The position numbers and the translations under genes are program-made. A stretch of 64,000 bases of DNA from Acanthosepion esculentum (Eukaryota > Mollusca > Cephalopoda > Sepiida > Sepiidae), in contig OZ038509.1 of the NCBI GenBank assembly GCA_964036315.1, forward strand, positions 34,033,999 through 34,097,998. Direction: 5' to 3'. Below the pieces are notes generated by a model, which had not been told where the DNA came from, searched no databases, and saw nothing but the letters and a program-made list of their open reading frames with translations. This document shows, piece after piece, positions 12,315 through 21,965 of the stretch; positions within the stretch are counted from its first letter, which is position 1; every line of letters begins with the position of its first letter.

Positions 12315-12645
12315 AGGACACATGGCACAGTGACAGTGACAGCGACAGACCCAAAGAGTGTGAGTTCAATACCCGGTTAAGGCAGTGGAGAACTTTCAGA
12401 GGGTAAATTAGCAGATAACTGATAACTAACATCCATCAAACATGGCTCGTGGAACTAGAACAGTCTACCCCAGTGATCGAAATAAAGGGTTCGGTTCGAA
12501 ATTCCAACCACCTGAAGAAGGCCGGACCGTACAACGGCCGAAACGTTGTGACAAATATGGCGACAAAGATGAGGACAATAGTCCGAATAATGTAAATACT
12601 GTACATAATACCTCATCTCAGAAATATAGACAGAACCAAAAATAT
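12315..12645 (+). mobile_element. tRNA-headed SINE with hammerhead-like core, right arm of palindrome
   Basis: This is the plus-strand partner of the previous element, joined at the centre ctcaagg near 12313. It lacks about 15-25 bases of the tRNA-like head compared with the left arm. The tail shows CTGAAGA at 12512-12518, a GGCCG/CGGCC stem (12520-12524 with 12535-12539) and GAAA at 12540-12543. This is the order of the hammerhead core CUGANGA / stem II / GAAA, with one extra A before the stem. I could not find a convincing stem III and cleavage triplet, so activity is unproven. It continues past aatgtaaatactg into a short A-rich end. Confidence 0.7.
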
Positions 12646-13029
12646 TAAATAAAAAAGCTTGTTGGATAAACTTTGCGCAGACAAACTGCAGTTCTATATT
12701 CACTTAGACGGCAAGTGTAGAATTTAGACAAAACCAACTAAAACAAATCACACTGTTTGGGTTTTAATCAAAATGTCATTAATGATGGATTGCTGCTTAA
12801 GTGGATATTAGGTCGATTCGTATAGTTATATGTCCATACTCACACTCAAGTGGATATCGCTGTGTGCAGAAAAATTATATATGTAATCGGATATAAATAT
12901 ACTTGGGTAGATTTAAAAAAAAAACGATGTCGACGCAGTTATAAGCTGAATTTAGATAAGAGATTTTCACTGTATATAACGAACTCTATAGATTTAGTGG
13001 TGTAACATTTGGTTAAATGTACTGAACAG

Positions 13030-13345
13030 GAATATTATGCTGAAAGATAAATATTTGCTATCGAAAATAAATAAAGACTCTTCTGTGTTTACTTTACAGC
13101 CTTCCTATATGAACATTATCTATGAGTTCAAATGTCCCTTGAGGAACAATGTTCCTGATCAAAACGAATTCATTAATAATTATGTTAGTCACACGACTAC
13201 ATGCCAACACTTAATAATATTAACAACGAACACGGCCACAATGAACTATGTTCGGAATATAAAACGTCTCTATAACACTGAAAACATACACACAACGCAA
13301 ACACTGAAACTGAAAAAATAAAATCATCCTTGCTAATGGCTAAAA
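13030..13345 (+). pseudogene. Penelope-like element fragment (GIY-YIG region)
   Basis: The open frame contains MNIIYEFKCPLRNN (about 13108). This resembles the start of the GIY-YIG endonuclease of Penelope-like elements, where an IYxFxCPL motif precedes the catalytic tyrosine. The expected Y-x-G-x-T block is degraded to NNYVSHTTT. Downstream, the plus-strand words gctaatggctaaaagtatag and gcgctcggaattataaaac match, in inverse orientation, a block at 59270-59345. That supports a repeated Penelope 3' end. The RT part is missing. The family call is from motif memory only. Confidence 0.55.
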
Positions 13346-13559
13346 GTATAGCCGAAAGCGCTCGGAATTATAAAACATTTGGACGGTTGCTACACACACT
13401 GTGTCCAAAAAAAAAAAGAAAACACTTGCTCGAACACAAGAAAAATTAAATAAAAAGCTTAATCGTAGTACCTTGTTTGTCGTTTTTAATGAAACATGCA
13501 TAAATGAAGGTTTGCTGCCTAAATACACAATACATATATATGTATGTGTGTGTGGGTGC

Positions 13560-13760
13560 GTAAGAAAAATATAGTTTTAAGGTATGTGCGAGGATAGAGC
13601 ATGTTTAAATATAAAAGTGGACACTGAAGCCAGCATCGAGTGATAATAGTCTGTTTAGTGCTTGAACGCAATCTCCAGGTCTGGGGATTGCGTTCAAGCT
13701 TGGAAATTGCGTTCAGACTGTCATCACTTGGTGTCGATTTCAGTGTCCAGTGTTTAGCAT
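13560..13760. mobile_element. Foldback (hairpin) element, copy 1
   Basis: An imperfect inverted repeat: gtggacactgaagccagc with agtctgtttagtgcttg on the left, and cagactgtcatcac with gatttcagtgtcca on the right. The middle contains gaacgcaatctccagg and its inverse. Upstream, tatagttttaaggtatg also precedes the copy at 61424-61620. No protein is encoded. It is a MITE-like foldback element. Confidence 0.65.
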
Positions 13761-14084
13761 CTGGTATTTGCCCTGAATATCCACTTTTATATTTATATAT
13801 ATTGAGTATGTATAGGAAAAATATAAGGGGCGTCTTCTCACCGGGCTTACAGTGTGGCTATCCGAAAAGAGACGGAGATCATTACCAAAGGACACAGTAT
13901 TGATAGCAAACATTGAAGGAAATCGACTGGCCGTTCCAGATAAGATAGCGAATGAAAGAGAGAAGAAAGGACTAACTATTAATTGTAAGAATATAGAAAG
14001 TGTGATTGTCATCATTAGAAAAAACCCGGGATTCAAATGAGAAATTCGAGATGTCAACATTGAACACGGTTTATCAAATCTTTG

Positions 14085-14410
14085 CAGGTTATTTAAAGCC
14101 AGAAAATATTTTTAGATTATAAAAATCTTTTTATATGTTACATTCTTTTGAGATGATAATGAGTTAGTGATACAAGTCTTACTAATTAACACATAGCTGG
14201 GGGAGAAGAGATGGATTCACGCCTTTCCTTTTATAACGAAGCCAACTGTAATTGGAACTCGGCTCTCTGATTAATACTTCCGAGCCATTATCCGTTACAC
14301 CGGTCGCACATCCAACCTTACAGCACATGTTTTGTCAAGCAGTGACCCATCTAGGTACTGACCAGGGCTAACGTTACTTAACTTCGTTTATCGCACGGGA
14401 ACCGGTGTTT
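14085..14410 (-). mobile_element. 5S rRNA / tRNA composite SINE
   Basis: On the minus strand the first ~65 bases (14405 to about 14340) read gaagttaagtaacgttagcc and then tggtcagtacctagatgg, followed by gtcactgc. This is recognisably the internal-promoter half of 5S rRNA (box A and the GATGGGTGACC box C region). A spacer follows, then a second, tRNA-like module (accggtgtaacggataatgg, with cgagttccaattac as a B box), then the tail gtgttaattagtaagac. The tRNA module and tail match the SINE at 14741. A second composite copy lies at 48334-48656. Confidence 0.75.
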
Positions 14411-15305
14411 TAACGAGATGAGGCCGTAAGCCTCAACAACAAAGAAGTACAGAAGTTTAAATATCTGGGCAAGTTTGTAACAGAGGATGGAAAATGCAAC
14501 ATCGGAATTCGAACGAGCATCGAAATATCAAATGATGCATTCCACAAGCTAAATAAAAGCAGTAAAAAACGGGGAAGTTTGTAGAAACAGAATACTGGAC
14601 AATTTCCTCACAGACGATAGGAAAACTGGAGGCAACAGAAATCTGGTTCTACAGAACAATGCTGAAATCATTATGCCCGGAACGTGTAAGAAAGAAAGAA
14701 GTTTCAAGCAAAATGGAAACAAAAAGGATACTTATACTCACAAACTCGGAGGCACGGTGTACTAATGGATAGCGGCTCGGACTGAGGAATCGGAGAGCCG
14801 AGTTCGAATTACAGTCAGATCCATTACCTTCATTTACGTGCTAATACCCTTGGGAAATGTATGAATCCTTCTCGCCCCCAGCTATGTGTAAATAGCGGGA
14901 GAGACCGCCTTGGTCAACCGCAGAAAGAAATGGCAACCTACTGCGGGAAAAAATCTGCCTAATCAGTCATGTATCGAGAGATACATGATCGCCTACGCGT
15001 GTATCACGCATGGCACCTGAGTCACTGATACTCAAATTCAGACACAGCTGTAATTTCTAGGACGCGTAACGAGGAACGAGGCCTTGGAGATTTTGATATT
15101 CACGGGACATATCGAAAGCAAACAGGACAGTTGATGACGAACTTGTGCGAATGGATGCCTGAACGTGGGTGTTAGGAGGTCTGAGAAAAAGTCATAAGTT
15201 ACTAAGAGTGATGAGAGGAGTGGAAAGCCAGGTTCTTCCAGGTTCTGAACGGACACGACACATCGAAGAGAGAAAGACATATCTTGAAAGCGTAAGCGTA
15301 ATTGC
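14411..15305 (+). pseudogene. RTE-like LINE 3' fragment, split by a SINE
   Basis: Plus-strand translation gives the post-RT region: NNKEVQKFKYLGKFVTEDGK (about 14440), then SIEISNDAFHKLNK, and a damaged ISSQMK-like stretch near 14600. After the SINE at 14741-15027 the ORF resumes with FLGRVTRNEALEILIFTGHI at about 15054-15113. It is full of stops. The same protein region is seen at 16465-16915. The break between KRILIL and FLGRV coincides exactly with the SINE, so the LINE was there first. Confidence 0.75.
14741..15027 (+). mobile_element. tRNA-derived SINE inserted in a LINE
   Basis: It starts near ggaggcacggtgtactaatgg (A-box-like) and has gatagcggctcgg and gccgagttcgaattac (B-box-like). 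The tail has cccttgggaaatgtatg, gcccccagctatgtg, aaatggcaacctactgcggg and gtgtatcacgcatggc. Candidate target duplications, atactca, lie at 14734-14740 and 15028-15034. Because the SINE tail itself ends in ctgatac in another copy, the right duplication could be shorter. Confidence 0.75.
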
Positions 15306-15377
15306 AGTAAATGTATTTTAATCATTAATAAATAAACCGGACCAAAGCCTATTCCAGAAATATTGTCATGTGAATTA

Positions 15378-15543
15378 TACAGGGTGCAACAGAAATACCT
15401 CCCAAATATGCCTCCACCAAAAACCTCCCACATATTAATAAGACATTAGTGTCAATGCTGTCTTTGTTTAGCTAATGTGTTACCATTATGTGGTAGATAT
15501 CTCTGTAAGGTATATTTGGGTAGTATTTCTGTCGCGGACTGTA
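15378..15543. mobile_element. Tc1/mariner-type MITE, 162 bp
   Basis: Terminal inverted repeats of about 33 bases are visible: cagggtgcaacagaaatac with tcccaaatatgcc on the left, and ggtatatttgggtagtattt with ctgtcgcggactg on the right. The element occupies 15380-15541 and is flanked by TA on both sides, as expected for this superfamily. It has no ORF. Confidence 0.75.
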
Positions 15544-15667
15544 CAACCCCCAAAAATTCGTTATACACCAAAATCTTTTAGAACAACCATTTGCTGAAAA
15601 AAGCACCGACATTTTTAACTCGCTAATCTTTCTTTTCATTAAATTTCATAAATTGGCGTAAAAGAAG

Positions 15668-15722
15668 GAGGGAGGGAAGGAGAGAGAGAGAGAGAGAGAG
15701 AGAGGGCGAAAGAGAGAGATAA
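15668..15722. repeat. (GA)n microsatellite
   Basis: GA/GGA-rich array of about 50 bases. The neighbouring sequence to 16460 shows nothing recognisable. Confidence 0.9.
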
Positions 15723-16464
15723 AAATAGAGTCAATCGCTTCTAAATTAACTTCTCCCGCCTCTTTCAACTTCACTAATTATGCATAAAACATAATTAGTT
15801 CTCAACTGTTGTAATTACTCTTTCTTTCAGAAATACTGATTGATTTGGAAACGAGAGACAAATACCAGTTAATAAAGAAAATAATTAAAAAAAACCCTAA
15901 TATATCATTGGTCAAGTGGCTAGAGTTCAGATGTTGACCGTTCTTTTTCTTCGCTCACATTCAATTACTCACTCGCACCTTTGACCAATAAATTTACTTA
16001 GATAATATTCCAGAAGAAATGCTGTATGAAATGCGCATGTTCATGAAAGTAGCAAGTCGACGCTAACACAATTACGGCCAGGATTTACGTTTCCTCACCT
16101 CAGGTCGACTTCGGTGCTTATTTTTAATCCAGACTTTTAAATCGATGCTTAACCTTTTGACAACAGCTTTATAAATAATTGATTTAGTCTTTTATGCAAT
16201 GTCCCTAATTGTTCAGTTCCTGTCGAGCTATATATTTCATTATGGATTTGATGCAAATATATTATCTTAGTTTATGAATCTAATTTACTTGTGAGGAAAA
16301 CTGGGTAGGTTACATATCATTAAATTGATCGGTCATGGATTCGAAAACTCACCTCAAGATGTGAACAGGGATTACAAATACACGCTATTAATATAAGACA
16401 ATTTCAGTAAAAACGCCGAAGCTTTTCCAATTTATGTTCCGCACTACATTCAGCCAAATATCAA

Positions 16465-16915
16465 CAGGAGCTCTTATAGGTTAACTGTCCTGCTGTATGG
16501 CAGCGAATTCTGGACAATCTCCTCAAAGATGAAGAACAGACTTGATGCAACAGAAAAGTGGCTCTGTAGAAAGATACTGAGGATACCACAAAGAAGTTTT
16601 CGTGAGAATGAAATAAAAAAGAAAACTTATACTTAACATCAGGAAGTGACAGTTGAGATTTCTGAGGTACCTAATGAGAAAAGACGGCTTGGAAAACATG
16701 ATACTCATGGAGCAGATTGAGGGAAAGTGGGACAGCGGAAAATATCGCGTAACATACTTGATGAGATTGAAAAGATGGATGGCAGAACAGGGTTTGGGAG
16801 ATATAGAAAAAAAAGACAAAACTTATTAAGACCTACAAGGAACAGGAGGATGTGGAAGTCCATGACCACCTACGTCCTGAAAGGACAAGTCACATAAATG
16901 AAGAAGATTATTATA
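16465..16915 (+). pseudogene. RTE-like LINE 3' end
   Basis: The plus strand translates to LTVLLYGSEFWTISSKMKNR (about 16478), then ATEKWLCRKILRIPQ. After a frame change come RFLRYLMRKDGLENMILM (about 16655) and the tail MTTYVLKGQVT followed by a stop (about 16863). These are the conserved last ~150 residues of the RTE-like ORF, which typically ends in a short basic run. Stops and frameshifts show decay. It lacks everything upstream of the thumb, so it is a standard 5'-truncated insertion. The final words (ctgaaaggacaagtcacat) recur at 21930 and 38195 in degraded form. Confidence 0.75.
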
Positions 16916-16984
16916 GGTGGAATCGAAATCACACAGTGACAAATAATATTGTTGGGTGCCATGAATTTTCTCAATAAAATTAAC

Positions 16985-17305
16985 ACACAGTATTTACATT
17001 AGTCGGACTATTGTCCTCATCTTTGTCGCCATATTTGTCACAACGTTTCGGCCGTTGTACGCTCCGGCCTTCTTCAGGTGGTTGGAATTTCGAACTGAAC
17101 CCTTTATTTCGATCACTGGGGTAGACTGTTCTAGTTCCACGTGCCATGTTTGATGGATGTCAGTTATCAGTTATCTCCTGCTAATTTTCCCTCTGAAAGT
17201 TCTCCACTGCCTTAACCGGGTATTAAACTCACACTCTTTGGGTCTGTCACTGGATCTAACCAACGCCTTTATCCACTGTGCCATGTGTCCTTGGGGACAG
17301 ACTCC
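16985..17305 (-). mobile_element. tRNA-headed SINE with hammerhead-like tail, third copy
   Basis: Nearly identical to the left arm at 12010-12312, with the same ends: aatgtaaatactg as the minus-strand tail end and aggacacatggcacagtgg as the head. The minus strand keeps CTGAAGAAGGCCGG and CGGCCGAAACG. Outside the two shared ends the flanks differ from the palindrome. That fixes the element length at about 305-320 bp. Confidence 0.75.
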
Positions 17306-17364
17306 AAAATTAACACAGTATAATATATATAGCTTTTTTGTTTGTTTTTTTTTGTTTGTTTTTT

Positions 17365-17720
17365 AATAATTTCACTCCAATCAAGGCAATATAGCCACTA
17401 AGACGCGAGGAGGTTACTGAGTGTGAGAGAATACGAGTGAAAGAAAACATTATTAAGAGGAGAGACCAATAAAAGAACGGGGATTAAGAAGACAGAAGAT
17501 AACGATTGACCTTGCATTTAAATACTTGAAGTGCAAAATTAATAGGAAACAAGAAAAAAGAAGATAATTTCACAAGGAGGAAGTGCGTGTTGTGATTCTC
17601 TTAGGGCCTTTAGTTGCATTCGAAAACACATCAGAAGAAGTCAACTCTCGATGCCCGCTTTGGAAGTGTTAGAGAGAGGAAGAGTTATGAAAATAGAGGC
17701 AGTTTAAGAGAGTAAATGTA
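17365..17720 (-). mobile_element. LINE 3' end (same family as 5345-6110)
   Basis: The plus-strand word aatttcactccaatcaaggc at 17369-17388 is the tail shared with 5358, 28264 and 43860. Upstream on the minus strand the sequence matches the family's 3' coding end only weakly. 5'-truncated, no intact ORF. Confidence 0.55.
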
Positions 17721-18205
17721 AATAAAATTATAAGTCATAACAAATTTTACAATCTTTTCCAAATTGACATGTTAATCTGAAATCAACAATGATTACCAGA
17801 GAAAATAATGGAGAGTCCAGCAACCGATGGCATATTTGAGGGCATGCGTTTCCTCGGGTTGTGAAAAGATTTGAAAAATATCACGATTTTGCAGGGTGGT
17901 TGATTACTTGTATTAAATCACACAAGATCTCTTATTACTGTTAATTCGTCATAGATAATGATGGCTGACGAAAGGACGTAACATTCTTCTTCTGATTGGG
18001 CTGGTAATATCGTTATAGGAAAGTGATCTCACCTTCTGTTTCATCCCTTACAACAGTAATTAGTCATCGAGTAATGAACGAAAGAAGTTCTTTCTTTTGG
18101 TCTTTTAAAAATGAAAGCTGATTGAAACTAAGCAGCTTTGACTGAAATTCAAACAATGTACTCCGATTCGGTTTCTATGCTGTTCTCGTTGTACCACTGT
18201 ACATC

Positions 18206-18210
18206 ATGTT

Positions 18211-18270
<60 letters not shown>

Positions 18271-18271
18271 G

Positions 18272-18311
<40 letters not shown>

Positions 18312-18407
18312 ATCTGATTCTACTTATCTATCTATCACAGACACACACACTCACGCGCACACAAACACACACGCACGCACGCACACACATATATAAATAT
18401 ATATATA
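18206..18407. repeat. (TATC)n, (CA)n and (TA)n arrays
   Basis: About 100 bases of TATC repeats (18211-18315), then CA-rich and TA-rich stretches up to the mariner hairpin. Confidence 0.95.
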
Positions 18408-18487
18408 TTAGGTTGGTGCAAAAATAATGTCGTTTTTTGACGTTCAACTTCATGTGAGAAAACGACATTATTTTTGCACCAACCTAA
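18408..18487. mobile_element. MADE1-like mariner hairpin MITE (80 bp)
   Basis: A near-perfect inverted repeat: ttaggttggtgcaaaaataa on the left and ttatttttgcaccaacctaa on the right, with a short unpaired centre. The ggttggtgca end is the well-known terminus of the mariner-derived MADE1 class. TA lies at both outer edges. It is non-coding. Confidence 0.85.
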
Positions 18488-18639
18488 TTTTCTTTGTTCA
18501 GATTTCCTCTCAATAGGCTGGTAGACATTAATTTCAGTATTTAAAAAACAGATGTCTAGTTAAACACATATAACGTTTATAAAAGCAATAAAAAAAAATA
18601 TATTATTTCTTGAACATAGGCTTCGATTCAGTGGAAACA

Positions 18640-18885
18640 GGCGAGCAATAACTGGCCAGTACTAAAAATGAGAACTAGGCGAGATTTTTCAAGGAACGTG
18701 AAGTGGAACGAGAGCAGTCTACATCCGTAGATTAAATAAATGGTTCAGCTCGGAATTCCCTGTCGGTTACCCGGATCGAAATACGCCTGATGAAAACAAT
18801 AAGAAACGTTATGATAACAACAACAAAGATGAGGCCAATAGAGCGAAAGTAAATAGTGTAAATAATACCCCCCCCCAGAAGTTCA
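18640..18885 (+). repeat. Diverged relative of the hammerhead-tailed SINE tail
   Basis: It shares tggaac..gagcagtctac, ataaatggttcagctcgg, aacgttatgataacaa, aaagatgaggccaatag and taaatagtgtaaataata with the body and tail of the 12315 element. Here the core is written CTGATGA (18800-18806) and GAAACG follows within 12 bases, but no stem II is visible. The tRNA-like head is not recognisable. Confidence 0.6.
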
Positions 18886-19569
18886 GATGGAAAGTGATCT
18901 TGTATATGCATAAATTGATTTTGACATGAAATATACGCACTGAAGTATGTTTCTCATAAAATGGATGAGCAATTGACTATTAATGTTTATATTCTGTGTG
19001 GCTTTATTCGGTAAATGCTTCACGATGTTCCAGGTATTTGCACTCTGGCTATTTTTAGGTTTCTATTGTGTTTCAGAATATTGACGATACCTACAGTGAA
19101 AATGCTACCGATGCATGTTCTCTCCGGTCTCCGTGTCTTTGTTTTCTTGACATACTTCCGACGCTTCCAACGCCTACTAGGTTGAAAGTTAATTTCCTAC
19201 TGCCTCCTCATTTATGACATCCACATGCTACTAATGTCGGCCCAGGTTCTTTCTCTCTCTACTATTTTGACATCATTCCACAAAGGACTTCCACTGTCAG
19301 TCATACAAGTTTTTAATGAGTATTCTCGTTTATAGCTTTACGATGCTCTTCAGATCTTTGTTTTAGCGGGTGTCTGGCTTCACTTTTTGCATCTGTACTT
19401 GAATCTGTTTTCCAGTTTTTATTGGTGAAAAATCATACTTTGTGCTTATTGGTAAATATTTTTATTTATGGATGGCATCATTTCTTTTTTTTTTTGTCTC
19501 TTGACTCTATTTATTTTACAGAATCTATTTTCACTCTTTTCCGGTATCGAAACGATAGTGATCCCTTCA
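18886..19569. other. Unassigned sequence
   Basis: No coding or repeat family is recognised. Confidence 0.3.
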
Positions 19570-19582
19570 TGCTATCTCTCTC

Positions 19583-19676
<94 letters not shown>
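19570..19676. repeat. (TC)n-(TA)n microsatellite
   Basis: About 50 bases of TC dinucleotides followed by about 50 bases of TA. Confidence 0.97.
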
Positions 19677-19678
<2 letters not shown>

Positions 19679-19885
19679 ATTCGATGTTATAAACATTCTG
19701 AAAATCTCTTATCTGTGTTCCTTCTTGCTGCACACTGTTAGCGGAACGGCCATGTTTACATTGTAAGAGCTGCATGAAAACTGGCGTAATAGTACCAACT
19801 ATGAGCACGCATGAGCAGAAAACAGTGTGGCAAATCTAAAGATATGTTATGGCGAAAGCACGGATAATTTTTGACTTACCTTCGT

Positions 19886-19886
19886 A

Positions 19887-19969
<83 letters not shown>

Positions 19970-19990
19970 AATTTACTTAAATAGTTTACT

Positions 19991-20041
<51 letters not shown>
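19886..20041. repeat. (TATC)n and two (TA)n arrays
   Basis: TATC repeats (19888-19926) run into (TA)n. A short unique spacer with a duplicated atttacttaaata follows, then a second (TA)n array to 20041. Confidence 0.95.
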
Positions 20042-20045
<4 letters not shown>

Positions 20046-20375
20046 CACAAATTTGAAAAAGCTTTTTCTGACGGATTTCATCCGCTAGGCCTTCATTGGA
20101 CTGATTTTGTTTACGTTGTTGTGACTACACATGCGTATAAACGAGAGACGCTGGTAGTTTCAAAATTTAGAAATAACATTTTCTTTTCCTGCAGTCTATT
20201 CAAATTCATCTAGATTCTTTTGCTTTTTCTTTCCATCAACCAAACCCAGTCCGATGAAGTCCTAACCGATAAAAACGCAACGCAAAAACTTTTTTCCAAT
20301 TTGTCATGCATCTTTTCTTTCAAAACAGTTCTTGATATATACGAATTTACATATCATTATGCCATATTGTCGACA
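20042..20375. mobile_element. Probable Penelope-like element end with hammerhead-like words
   Basis: The minus strand of 20050-20100 reads ccaatgaaggcctagcgg then atgaaatccgtcag. The plus strand at 20249-20282 reads tccgatgaagtcctaacc then gataaaaacgcaacg. Both resemble the CTGATGA...GAAAC layout of Penelope terminal ribozymes, but each has core changes. The ~80 bp at 20293-20370 (tttccaatttgtcatgcatc and following) recurs at 21544-21625, so direct repeats bracket the RT fragment at 20760-21520. Assignment is tentative. Confidence 0.4.
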
Positions 20376-20759
20376 TGAAAAATACCAAAAAACCAAAACA
20401 ATATGAAATTTTTTTTAATATCAGCCAGCTCTTTTAAAAATCAATAAAATTTCTTATTGAAATGAATCGAAGAAAAAGTCATCTCACGATACTCACATAA
20501 AATATTAAGAACACCCCATCATATATTTCCAACCTATGCATGTGATGTCTTAAACTCATCCACTGAAAAACTGGAAGAAATGGAAAAAGTAATTTAAAAG
20601 AAAAAACTACAAATGCTAAACTCCAACTCCTCAGAAACAATGTTTTACTTTTAACAAAGTCAGAAATGATTGAATGAATAAACAACAACAAAATCAACAG
20701 ACTAAGAAAAAACACAACACTCTGTCCGCTAATGATAGGTGGAAATATGAGGGATGATC

Positions 20760-21625
20760 AGATCTAATAGAGAATATTTCAGATAAAGTTATCCAAAATT
20801 GAAGTGGAAGCCTTCTGTTTCGGTTTGAAATTCTCCACTGGAATTCGTAAAGTTAATCTAATCGACACAATAAAAAAAAGAAGAAGAATGATACAGATTT
20901 CACCAAAGGTTTAATTCAAGGAACAATTACTGCCACGATAGAAAACAACAAAACATTACCGCAACGAAATTTAGACCCATTAAGAACCTTAACAAAAACA
21001 ATCAGAAAATCTATATTTCACCAGCGGACAAGGCGAGTAGAATTATCAGAATGAATAAGAACTCATACGATAAAAAATCAATTAACTACTAGACGATATC
21101 GACACATGAAAAAATAAACTAAAAGAAATAGATACTAAAACACAAAATTGAGCAAAACGTTTAGAAAACTGATTAAAAATGAAGACAAATCATGATATAA
21201 ACTAACAGAATATCACCCTAGAATACTCAAAGATGACGGTCTCCCGAAACCCCAGAAAGCCGCTATCATTTCAGAAATAGGCAGCATCCCTTCAAGAACT
21301 AAAGCCATAAGAAAGATTTTAGCTCCACTCCTTGGAATAAAAAGTCCATCACATATAAAAAAAAATCAGGCAACCTTGTTGAAAAACTAAGGGAAACAAA
21401 TATGACTAACAAACTTATGGCCAGTTGTGATGTAAAATCACTTTACACTAATGTCCTGGTTGAAAAATGTTTAAATCTCTTTTTAAAAAAGTATCTAACA
21501 CAATCAAAGATAAACATTTAATTTCCAATAGCTAAAATAATCAAAATTTCCAATTTGTATTACATCTTTACTTTCAAAACTGTTCTTGATATATCAAAAT
21601 TTATATATCGTTATCCCATACATAT
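20760..21625 (+). pseudogene. Penelope-like reverse transcriptase fragment
   Basis: Plus-strand frames give CFGLKFSTGIRKVNLIDTIK (about 20819), then EYHPRILKDDGLPKPQ (about 21207) and the RT motif A region MASCDVKSLYTNVLVEKC (21417-21470). An SCDVxSLYTNV motif A and the GLKF / SPSH blocks upstream are characteristic of Penelope RTs. The ORF is broken by many stops, and it stops after motif A without the YADD region. The last ~80 bases duplicate 20293-20370, so this may be a very short element remnant bounded by its own direct repeats. Confidence 0.7.
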
Positions 21626-21894
21626 ATATATATAAACATATATATAAAGAGTGAAAGAGAAAGAGAAAGAGAGAGAGAGAACAATTACGACTGAGTAGTA
21701 TGTTAAGTCCTCACTGTATGTCCCATACTTTCAGCCTTGGGCTGCGTCTAAACTACGTTTAGAAAATCCCATAATATGTTGAATATCGATTCGTTTTCTA
21801 TCTGTCTGTCTGTCTCTATTTTTCTATCTAATTATATAAATATTACTTTTTCTACTTTGCTATGTTCTATTTTAAACTAGTAAGTTATACTAGT

Positions 21895-21965
21895 ATAAGA
21901 AGAATTGTAGAGAGTCATGATCGTCCACGTCCAGAAAGGCGACAGCACATAGAAGAAGAAAAATG
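21895..21965 (+). mobile_element. RTE-like LINE terminal scrap
   Basis: gtcatgatcgtccacgtcc, agaaaggcgacagcac and atagaagaagaa resemble the last codons and tail of the RTE-like LINE at 16860-16915. No more of the element is present. Confidence 0.4.

Noticed and set aside
14251..14320. Possible tRNA gene in the SINE head
   Set aside because: A- and B-box-like words are present, but acceptor and anticodon stems do not pair. It is a SINE promoter module, not a functional tRNA. The same holds for 11690-11757, 12250-12330 and 14750-14820.
14340..14405. 5S rRNA gene
   Set aside because: Only about half of the molecule is present, it is diverged, and it is fused to a tRNA-like module and SINE tail.
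18206..18320. Direct-repeat array that could be mistaken for a CRISPR
   Set aside because: Uniform TATC tetranucleotides without spacers: a microsatellite. No cas-like genes are present.
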